Origin: a bacterium
Lineage (GTDB): Bacteria; 4484-113; JAFGCY01
Length of the DNA stretch: 63,220 bases
Direction: 5' to 3'
Assembly: GCA_020440605.1 (NCBI GenBank)
Contig: JAGRNT010000014.1
Location: forward strand, 1-63,220
Shown here: positions 56,432 to 63,220 of the stretch, piece by piece
How positions within the stretch are numbered: the stretch's first letter is position 1
How the letters are laid out: the number at the start of each line of letters is the position of its first letter
The notes under the pieces: generated by a model
The model's input: only the letters and a program-made list of their open reading frames with translations
What the model was told of the DNA's origin: nothing
Database searches by the model: none
Position numbers and translations under genes: made by a program

Positions 56432-59400
56432 GTGAGTCAGCTGCGCCTGCCGGGTCTCCCGACCCTCGCAGCAGTGTTGTGCATCCTGTTCATACAGCCG
56501 GCGCGCTGCGCCGATGATGACTCTGCTCTGCGCGACATGGAAACGGTCCGGCTCAGGCTCAAATGGCTCCATCAGTTCCAGTTCGCCGGCTGCTACGCGG
56601 CCAGGGAGAACGGCTACTTCGCGGAGCATGGCCTGCAGGTCGAGCTGCAGGAGGCAGAGCCCGGCATGAGCCCCGTGCAGGTCGTGCTCAGCGGACAGGC
56701 TGAATACGGAATCGGGGGACCGGAGGTACTGCAGAGCCGGCTGGAGGGCTCGGATGTGGTGGCCCTGGCGGTGATCATGCAGCAGTCGCCCTCGGCCCTG
56801 ATCTGCCTGCCGGAATCAGGCGTACGGACACTGGAGGACCTGCAGGGCCGGAATCTGATGATCTATCCCGGGGGACGTTCCGTTGAGATTGAAGCCATGC
56901 TGCGCAGTGCGGGTATCGGGCAGCGGGACTACATCCGCATTGAACCCACGGAGGACCGCCTGCAGCAGCTGATCAGCGGCAAGGTCAGTGCCCTGCACGG
57001 CTATACCACGAACGAGGTGATCCGGCTGCGCAACCTCGGCCTGGAACCGCTGGTGTTCCGGCCGGAGGACTACGGCGTGGATTTCTACGGAGACGTGCTG
57101 TTCACCACTGAACGGGAGCTGCGGGACCACCCCGGACGCGCCAGGGCCATCCGTGAATCCGTAATCAGTGGCTGGGAATTCGCAGGAGCCAACCCCAATG
57201 AAATGGTGGGGATCATCACCCGCCGCTACTCCACGCGCAAGCAGGTCCCGGAGCTGCAGATGGAATCGGATGCGGTGCTGCCGCTGGTCAGCGGCCGCTA
57301 TGCCGATATCGGGCAGATGAGTACGGACCGCTGGCGGCGCATGGCTGAGGCGATGCAGGAACTGGGCGTTGTCAAGGACACTGCGCGGCTCAGCGGCCTG
57401 CTCTACACGGAACACGAACTGCCAGACAACCAGCTCCGGCGCATGCGCAACTACGTGCTGCTCGGTGCGCTGGCCGGCCTGCTGCTGCTGGGCCTGCTGA
57501 TGTTCTTCAACATGAGCCTGCGGGAGGCGGTGCGCTTCCGCACCACGGAACTGACGGAACTCAACCAGCGGCTCAGCGGCCAGCTGGAGAAGAACCGCCT
57601 GGTGCTGGCGGAGCTTGAGGAGAACCGCCGCGGCTATGCCGAGGCCCAGCGCATTGCCAAGGTCGGCAACTGGGCCTACGACTGCGACACGGGAGGCCTG
57701 GACTGGAGCGAGGAGGTGTTCCGGATCTATGGGCTTGACCCGGGGCTGACACCCTCGCTGGCTGATGCCCTGGAGGTCACGCATGAGGAGGACCGCAGCC
57801 TGCTGCGCCAGGCCCTGCGCGATGCGATCCGCGACGGCCGCGCCGGCAGCATCGTGCGCCGCATCCACTACTCCGACGGCAGCATCGGTTATGCCAACAC
57901 CGTGTTCGAGCCGGTGATCAACGAGGGCGGCCGGACCGTGATGCTGCGCGGTACCGTGCAGGACGTGACGGAGATCCGCGTTGCCGAGGAGGCGCGGCGC
58001 GAGAGCGAGCAGGCCTACAGCGCGCTGTTTGACAACAGCATCGAGCTGATCTTCGTGGTCGATGGCAAGGGTTCGCTGCTGGAGGTGAATGACAACGCCC
58101 TGCAGCGCTTCGGTTTCAGCCGTGACGAGCTCAGCCTGCTCAGCCTGCGCGACATCACCGTTGAGACCGAGTATGACCGCGCCCTGCGCGGCGTGAGTGA
58201 GGTGATGGCCGGCGAGCGGCGGACCGTGCTGCAGGAATTCAGCGCGCTGACCCGCAACGGTGAGCGGGTCTGGTATGAATCCGCCGGCGTGCGCCTGGAC
58301 CGCGAGGGCCAGCCCTGGGGCGTGCTGCTCGTGGCCCGCGACATCACGGACCGCAAGCAGGCTGAATCCGAGCGGCGCCAGCTGGAGGCCCAGCTGCGCC
58401 AGACGCAGAAGCTGGAGGCGATCGGCACCCTGGCGGGCGGCATCGCGCATGACTTCAACAACCTGCTGTTCGCGATCCGCGGCAATGCGGAGCTGGCGAT
58501 CACGCTGCCGGATGATGATGAGAACACGAGCGAATGCCTCAGCGAGATCCTCGCGGCCAGTTCCCGCGCCGCGGAGCTCGTGCAGCAGATCCTCTCCTTC
58601 GCACGCAAGTCCGAGGTGGAGATGCGGGTGGTGGACCTGAACCAGATCTTCGGGGAGGTGTTGCGCCTGATCCGCGCCACGATTCCGGCAAACATCGAGA
58701 TCGTCAGCGAGCTGGGCCATGGGCCGAACATGGTCTACGGCGACGTGACGCAGATGCACCAGATGATGATGAACCTCTGCAGCAATGCGGGTTACGCGAT
58801 GCGGGAGCAGGGTGGCCGCCTGACGATCCGCATGCGGCCCTTCGGGCATGCCGCGGACTTCGGCGGACGGGTGCTCGATCCCGCCGCGGACTACCTGCTG
58901 CTTACCGTTGAGGATACCGGGACCGGCATCAGTGAGAAGGTCTGTGAGCGGATCTTCGAGCCCTTCTTCACCACGAAGGGCATGGGCGAGGGCACCGGCA
59001 TGGGCCTTTCGGCGGTGCACGGGATCGTGACCAGCATGAAGGGTGCGATCGAGGTCCAGAGTACGCTCGGCGTCGGGACGACCTTCAGCATCCTGCTGCC
59101 CGCCGCCAACCCCGAGATGTACGATTCCCCCGAGCACAGGCGGGAGATTCCCGGCGGGACGGAGCGCGTGCTCGTTGTTGACGACGAAGCCTCGATCGTG
59201 CGCGTGATGTACACCACGCTCAGCAACCTCGGCTACGACGTGACGGCCTGCACGGCCAGCCTGGATGCGCTGGAGCGCTTCCGGCGCGATCCCGCGGGCT
59301 TTGACGTGGTGATCAGCGACCAGTCCATGCCGGGTCTGACCGGCAACCAGCTCACCCTGGAACTGCGGCGCCTGCGCCCGGAGATTCCCGTGGTGATCTG

Positions 59401-59581
59401 CTCCGGCAACAACACCAGCGAAAGCCTGGAGGAGGGCCAGCGCAACGGCGTCTCGCTGTTCCTGCACAAGCCGGTGGAGCGCGGCGAGCTGGCCCGCGCA
59501 CTGCGCAGCCTGTTCGATGATCAGGGCAGTGCGCTGATCTCCAGCGTGAAGTCGTCATCCGGGCCGGTGCGCCAGGCGTAG
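56432..59581 (+). CDS. Hybrid histidine kinase with NMT1/THI5-like sensor domain
   Basis: The 1049-residue protein has a signal peptide (about 1-26), an NMT1/THI5-like substrate-binding domain (about 38-330; LKWLHQFQFAGCYAARENGYFAEHGL, GIGGPEVLQSR), one membrane helix (about 341-362), two PAS domains (about 405-525 and 530-650), a HisKA domain with His673 in GIAHDFNN, an ATPase domain (NAGYAMR, DTGTGISEKV, GMGEGTGMGLS), and a receiver with Asp963 (VISDQSMPG). The sensor family binds pyrimidine thiamine precursors or, in relatives, sulfonates and taurine; the ligand is unknown. It starts with GTG; AAGGCGGA is about 12 nt upstream. No separate output regulator is adjacent. Confidence 0.93.
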   Translation: MSQLRLPGLPTLAAVLCILFIQPARCADDDSALRDMETVRLRLKWLHQFQFAGCYAARENGYFAEHGLQVELQEAEPGMSPVQVVLSGQAEYGIGGPEVLQSRLEGSDVVALAVIMQQSPSALICLPESGVRTLEDLQGRNLMIYPGGRSVEIEAMLRSAGIGQRDYIRIEPTEDRLQQLISGKVSALHGYTTNEVIRLRNLGLEPLVFRPEDYGVDFYGDVLFTTERELRDHPGRARAIRESVISGWEFAGANPNEMVGIITRRYSTRKQVPELQMESDAVLPLVSGRYADIGQMSTDRWRRMAEAMQELGVVKDTARLSGLLYTEHELPDNQLRRMRNYVLLGALAGLLLLGLLMFFNMSLREAVRFRTTELTELNQRLSGQLEKNRLVLAELEENRRGYAEAQRIAKVGNWAYDCDTGGLDWSEEVFRIYGLDPGLTPSLADALEVTHEEDRSLLRQALRDAIRDGRAGSIVRRIHYSDGSIGYANTVFEPVINEGGRTVMLRGTVQDVTEIRVAEEARRESEQAYSALFDNSIELIFVVDGKGSLLEVNDNALQRFGFSRDELSLLSLRDITVETEYDRALRGVSEVMAGERRTVLQEFSALTRNGERVWYESAGVRLDREGQPWGVLLVARDITDRKQAESERRQLEAQLRQTQKLEAIGTLAGGIAHDFNNLLFAIRGNAELAITLPDDDENTSECLSEILAASSRAAELVQQILSFARKSEVEMRVVDLNQIFGEVLRLIRATIPANIEIVSELGHGPNMVYGDVTQMHQMMMNLCSNAGYAMREQGGRLTIRMRPFGHAADFGGRVLDPAADYLLLTVEDTGTGISEKVCERIFEPFFTTKGMGEGTGMGLSAVHGIVTSMKGAIEVQSTLGVGTTFSILLPAANPEMYDSPEHRREIPGGTERVLVVDDEASIVRVMYTTLSNLGYDVTACTASLDALERFRRDPAGFDVVISDQSMPGLTGNQLTLELRRLRPEIPVVICSGNNTSESLEEGQRNGVSLFLHKPVERGELARALRSLFDDQGSALISSVKSSSGPVRQA

Positions 59582-60618
59582 GTCTGCGGGTCCCCGTCCG
59601 CGGCGAACCAGGGACTGAAGGTCCGCACATGCAGGCTGTGGCCGTCCGGCAGGAATTCCACGAGACGGATCCAGCCCTCACCGCCAAGCGGCAGGAACTG
59701 CGCATTGAACAGCATCTGGTGGCAGGCCAGCCCCGCGTCGTTCTCCGTTGTCAGCCGCCCGACCATGTCTCCGCCGACATGTCCGCTGAACACGAGCTGC
59801 ATCAGCGGCTGCCGGCGCACGAGCGCCTGCCAGAGATCCTCACCGTCGCTGGTGTCGGCAGCGGTGCCGCCGTAGCTGTAGGGGCTGGCGGCCTGGGCAT
59901 CACCCTTCGCCTGCCAGTCGAAGCGCGTGTCGTCGTGATAGGTATAGGCATGGGTCAGCAGCAGCTGCGTATGCCCGCTGTATGCGGGGCGGGAGCAGAG
60001 ATCAGCGGCCCAGGCGACGGCCTCGCGGCGCGGACCCCACTCCAGTGAGACGATCAGCATCCGCCGTCCGTCGGGTGCGGTGAAGTCGTAGGCCGCATTC
60101 TCCATCGTCAGCCTGCCATGCACATTGGGATGCATCTCGACGAGGATCCCGCCCTGCTGCGGATCCAGCAGCGGGAAGTCCTCCAGCCGGAAGTAGTCGC
60201 CGAAGCGGCTGCTGCGGTTCTCGGCGTTGCGGCTGCCGTAGTCATGATTGCCGGTTGCCAGGATCAGCGGCACTGTGCCACTCAGGCGTCCGAGGGACTG
60301 GCGTGCATTGCGCCACTGCTGGAAGCTGTTCTGGTTGCCACTGCTCTGGCGGGCGAAGTAGACCCCGTTCTGGAAGACGATGTCGCCCTCCTGCAGCACG
60401 AGCCCGATGTTGTGCGCCGCTGCATTGTCAGCGATCCAGTCCACGCAGCTCTCCAGCACCGGCATGTGCTCCGCATGGTCCACATAGCTCTGGATGTCCG
60501 GCAGCACGACCATGATCCAGCTGCCGGGATCACAGGGCCAGTCCTCGGCAGCCGCCGGGCGGGGCGTTGTCAGGATCAGGCCCAGCAGCAGCCAGGCCAG
60601 GCTCAGGGGAGTGCGCAT
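59521..60618 (-). CDS. Calcineurin-like metallophosphoesterase, exported
   Basis: The 365-residue protein has a signal peptide (MRTPLSLAWLLLGLILTTPRPAAA) and the metallophosphoesterase blocks PDIQSY (D-x-Q instead of the commoner D-x-H), EGDIV, GNHDY, LLTHAY and SGHVGG. The last 120 residues are beta-rich. Family members cleave phosphomonoesters or diesters using two metals; the substrate is unknown. A TAGAAT hexamer ends 5 nt before the ATG and no Shine-Dalgarno sequence is present. Its 3' end overlaps the convergent kinase gene by 61 bp, so the last 20 codons share DNA with the kinase C-terminus. Confidence 0.9.
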   Translation of the reverse strand: MRTPLSLAWLLLGLILTTPRPAAAEDWPCDPGSWIMVVLPDIQSYVDHAEHMPVLESCVDWIADNAAAHNIGLVLQEGDIVFQNGVYFARQSSGNQNSFQQWRNARQSLGRLSGTVPLILATGNHDYGSRNAENRSSRFGDYFRLEDFPLLDPQQGGILVEMHPNVHGRLTMENAAYDFTAPDGRRMLIVSLEWGPRREAVAWAADLCSRPAYSGHTQLLLTHAYTYHDDTRFDWQAKGDAQAASPYSYGGTAADTSDGEDLWQALVRRQPLMQLVFSGHVGGDMVGRLTTENDAGLACHQMLFNAQFLPLGGEGWIRLVEFLPDGHSLHVRTFSPWFAADGDPQTYAWRTGPDDDFTLEISALP

Positions 60619-60623
60619 GGCCC

Positions 60624-60629
60624 ATTCTA
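60624..60629 (-). promoter_or_regulatory. -10 hexamer TAGAAT, leaderless start
   Basis: Minus-strand TAGAAT is separated by 5 nt (GGGCC) from the phosphoesterase ATG at 60618. The next gene upstream ends 16 nt away. Confidence 0.5.
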
Positions 60630-60645
60630 GCCGCCGGATGTGGGC

Positions 60646-63220
60646 TCAGGGTGTGTGGAAGTAGACCTTGTCGGCCACATGGCCGGGAATCTCCAGCTTG
60701 CCGGGGTAGAGGATGTGCACGCTCACGAAGCCCTCATAGCCGGGGTTGATCTCGATCACCGGGTCGGTGTAATCAATGTAGCCAGCCTCAGGCGGGTCGA
60801 CGACGTACCAGGTGTTGGGATTCTCCGTGATGTCCAGGTCGATCTCATCAAGCACCTGCAGGCGGTAGCGGGTCCCGGCCTCGATGATGTAGGGGTCGTC
60901 GAAGCTGCCGTCGCCGGAGAGCGGGGTATCGAACAGCAGCAGCTTCGGCAGCGGGGCCAGCAGGCTGATCTGGATCGCGTCGTCATATTCCGGGGCGGTC
61001 CAGTCATAGCTGTTGCCCTGGGCATCCTTGTAGCGGGCCACGGGAGTCTTGTAGCGGTAGCCGGCCAGCACCACGACGGGTTCGTAGATCCGCAGGTCGA
61101 AATTGAACAGCGCACCGGAGGCATTGCTCAGGTTCAGGCTGCTTGCCGGTGTGATGCCCACGTCCATGTTCTGGAAATAGCGGCCGGCGAAGTAGTGCAC
61201 CGGATAGTCGCTGGCCTCCATTGCCAGCGGACCGGGGCCGAGATTCTTCCAGATGCCATCGGGCTCGTCATCCGCTCCGCCCTGCACGCCGGGGTTGATG
61301 CTGCCCTCGACGATCTCGGCGCTGCCGAGCACGTGCAGCGTGACCTTGTCGAGGGTGTTGAAGGGCTCGGCACTGGCGTTGGCATAGACCGTGACATTGA
61401 CGATCTGGCCGGGGCGGCGCTCCGTGAGTGCGGGTACGACGTAGAGGCTGTTGTCAGCGCCGAACTGCTCCAGCTGGCTGACCTGCGTGGTCCAGATCCG
61501 CGCCACCTCGCCGAATTCGCTGAGGCGCTGCATGCGGCAGTGCAGCGTCAGCTGGCGGCCCGGTTCGATCACGGCGCTGGAGATGCGCCCGAGTGCCGGC
61601 CCCTGGCTGAGCGGATTGGCATTCTCGAAGCGGGTGAGTTCCGTGAACCAGACATCGACGTCGCCGAGCTCCGCATCGCCGGAGTCGTCATACTTGTAGG
61701 CATCGCGCAGCTGCAGCAGGCCACTGTCACGATGGATGTCCTCCACGGTGGCGACGATCGTCACGTCGTCATCCGCGTGGTAAAGCTCATCCGTGCGCAG
61801 CCGCTCCTCCAGCGCGTCGCTGAGGCCGTTGTTGTCAGAGTCCTGCAGCCAGGATTCCTCCGTGTAGTCCCCGTCGCCGTCCAGGTCCCGGGCCACGCTG
61901 TGCGCCGCTGGGTTGAGGCGCAGGGCTCCGGCCACGGGCTGGCCGGGAATCCCGCTCGTGACATGGTAGTCGAGGTAGCTGACATTCTGCGCACCGGGCA
62001 CGCTGCGGATGCTCTGCTGGATGCCGTAGCTGCGCCCGTCGTCAGCCAGCTTGAAGGGAAATGCGAGGGTGATCACGTCCGGACCGTCGGGTCCGCCCGG
62101 CTGGTTGGCATCGCCACTGGCGGGATTCACAGCTGGCAGGAAGCTCGTCTGCAGGTAGCAGAGCTTGTCGCGGTGCACCTCGTCGAACATGGCGCTGCCG
62201 AAAGGCAGCGGGAAGTCGACGCTGTACTTGTGGGAACCGGGATCGTCAATCGGATTGATCAGGCGCATGACCGAGTAGCAGTCATAGCTGTCGGGATCAG
62301 TGGGCTGGAAGGCGGAGTTTGTGGCCTTGCCGCAGAGCTCGAGCAGCGGCAGGTCCAGGAACTGCGTGCTGACAGACAGGTCAGAGCTGACGGCCTGACC
62401 GCTTTCCGGGCCGCCGGGATTGCCTTCCCTGTCGACGGTGACGATGCTCAGGGCGGCAGCGGAGCTGACGCTTTCCGCGGAGACCAGCAGTTCGAAGCGG
62501 GCCGGCAGGCCGCTGCCCTGTTCGCGCACGCCCTCACTGAACGGGATCTGCTGCAGCAGATCCCCATCCGCGTACAGGCGGAAGTGGTCAATCGTGTTGC
62601 CGAAGTTGCGGGCGATGGTGGTGATGTCCGCGAGGTTCAGTTCGCCGTTGCCATCGCCGTCCACCCAGTAGCGCGGATTGAAGCGGCTCCAGGCCTCAGA
62701 CCCGTCCATGGATTCGCCGAAGTACAGGGCCAGCGGGATCAGGTCGGCGACGTTGACCTCGCCGTTGTGGTCGTAGTCACCGAGATTCACCGCCGTCCAG
62801 TTGAGCTGCAGGTTGTTGTCAGGAGCGGGACTGACGATGAAGTCGGTCACGCGGTTGTCAAGTGCGAGAATGCTCGGATCCCGCGGCGCAGGCAGGCCGC
62901 TGAGCTGGATCCGGGTTTCGCGGATGCCGCCGCTGAGCGGGGCAATACTCAGGTCCATGCTGCCGCCATGCACATCGGCAAGCGCCAGCAGCTCGGCCGT
63001 GCTGCTCAGGAAGATGCCGTCCGTGATACCGGCGCCGGGCAGTTCCAGACTGATCACGAGCCCGGCTGCGGGAATGTTCTCCGCTGCCAGTCTGAGCGTT
63101 CCGGGTTCCGCTTCCAGGACCTCGACCGAGACAGGCAGGCCCGGCTGGACATGCTCCACTTCCGAGCGGGAGCCACCGCCGCCGCAGGAGGGCAGCAGGA
63201 GCAGCAGCAGGAACAGTTGG
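60646..63220 (-). CDS. Dockerin-like surface lipoprotein, truncated by the window edge
   Basis: The frame stays open to the last base, encoding QLFLLLLLLPSCGGGGSRSE before the first possible internal start (GTG at 63159). This is a signal peptide with lipobox LPSC, so the true start lies just outside the window. The protein shows the shared module (LNWTAVNLGDYDHNGEVNVAD and WVDGDGNGELNLADITTIARNFG, plus about 62570-62810), then about 600 residues of beta-rich domains. An Asp-rich segment (GDGDYTEESWLQDSDNNGLSD) looks like another calcium-binding motif of the TSP3 type. Unlike its relatives it lacks PQQ repeats. No catalytic motif is recognisable. Confidence 0.85.
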   Translation of the reverse strand, partial: QLFLLLLLLPSCGGGGSRSEVEHVQPGLPVSVEVLEAEPGTLRLAAENIPAAGLVISLELPGAGITDGIFLSSTAELLALADVHGGSMDLSIAPLSGGIRETRIQLSGLPAPRDPSILALDNRVTDFIVSPAPDNNLQLNWTAVNLGDYDHNGEVNVADLIPLALYFGESMDGSEAWSRFNPRYWVDGDGNGELNLADITTIARNFGNTIDHFRLYADGDLLQQIPFSEGVREQGSGLPARFELLVSAESVSSAAALSIVTVDREGNPGGPESGQAVSSDLSVSTQFLDLPLLELCGKATNSAFQPTDPDSYDCYSVMRLINPIDDPGSHKYSVDFPLPFGSAMFDEVHRDKLCYLQTSFLPAVNPASGDANQPGGPDGPDVITLAFPFKLADDGRSYGIQQSIRSVPGAQNVSYLDYHVTSGIPGQPVAGALRLNPAAHSVARDLDGDGDYTEESWLQDSDNNGLSDALEERLRTDELYHADDDVTIVATVEDIHRDSGLLQLRDAYKYDDSGDAELGDVDVWFTELTRFENANPLSQGPALGRISSAVIEPGRQLTLHCRMQRLSEFGEVARIWTTQVSQLEQFGADNSLYVVPALTERRPGQIVNVTVYANASAEPFNTLDKVTLHVLGSAEIVEGSINPGVQGGADDEPDGIWKNLGPGPLAMEASDYPVHYFAGRYFQNMDVGITPASSLNLSNASGALFNFDLRIYEPVVVLAGYRYKTPVARYKDAQGNSYDWTAPEYDDAIQISLLAPLPKLLLFDTPLSGDGSFDDPYIIEAGTRYRLQVLDEIDLDITENPNTWYVVDPPEAGYIDYTDPVIEINPGYEGFVSVHILYPGKLEIPGHVADKVYFHTP

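Noticed and set aside
56816..59467. 883-codon open frame opposite the hybrid kinase
   Set aside because: It has no domain or start signal, while the plus strand encodes an unmistakable kinase.

Overview
The window is 63 kb of GC-rich, gene-dense bacterial chromosome (diderm-like, judging from the many lipoproteins and periplasmic-type proteins). I see no phage, insertion sequence, CRISPR array or rRNA. The taxon cannot be fixed from the sequence. Dockerin-like, PKD, PQQ-propeller and HEAT-repeat secreted proteins beside small metabolic genes recall Planctomycetota, Armatimonadota or poorly cultured relatives; this is inference only. At least thirteen genes encode predicted lipoproteins with a lipobox, so cell-surface construction dominates the region.

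Layout. 1-2.6 kb: repeat-rich edge, sucD without a neighbouring sucC, and an NmrA-type oxidoreductase. 2.8-2.9 kb: tRNA-Lys(TTT) and tRNA-Glu(TTC). 3-13 kb: secreted proteins, namely a lipoprotein joining a dockerin-like module to a caspase-like His/Cys domain, a 12-copy D-x-x-G-x-D-x-Y repeat protein, and a PKD/propeller lipoprotein. 12.8-17.9 kb: a small HELAH metallopeptidase, a transporter, an iron-sulfur photolyase, and a TetR-SDR pair with a clear promoter/operator. 17.9-28.2 kb: a HEAT protein, a 1204-residue dockerin/PQQ/FN3 lipoprotein, a DUF2993-like protein, an XRE-TPR regulator and a second PKD/propeller lipoprotein. 28.2-35.6 kb: HAD phosphatase, small proteins, VOC and CDF genes, a substrate-binding/VWA pair, and a 35-residue lysine-rich gene. 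35.8-47.3 kb: dienelactone hydrolase, PhoX-like phosphatase, PQQ lipoproteins, a transglutaminase-like protein and a Kef-type antiporter. 47.3-50.3 kb: a hairpin array, a PerR-like regulator and a PQQ lipoprotein. 50.4-55.7 kb: an overlapping ArsR-adaptor-ABC-permease-permease-lipoprotein operon, probably for metal export. 55.9-63.2 kb: a hybrid histidine kinase with a fused NMT1/THI5-like sensor, a phosphoesterase, and a fourth dockerin-like lipoprotein cut by the edge.

Three signals cut across single genes. First, at least ten genes have a TAnnnT-like -10 hexamer only 5-8 nt before the start codon and no Shine-Dalgarno sequence, which points to leaderless mRNAs. Second, four lipoproteins share one N-terminal block (W-strand, N-x-GDY, two EF-hand-like loops, then a possible beta-sandwich) followed by quite different C-terminal regions. 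Third, arrays of short perfect hairpins fill the longer intergenic gaps, one identical over 29 bp at two sites 47 kb apart.
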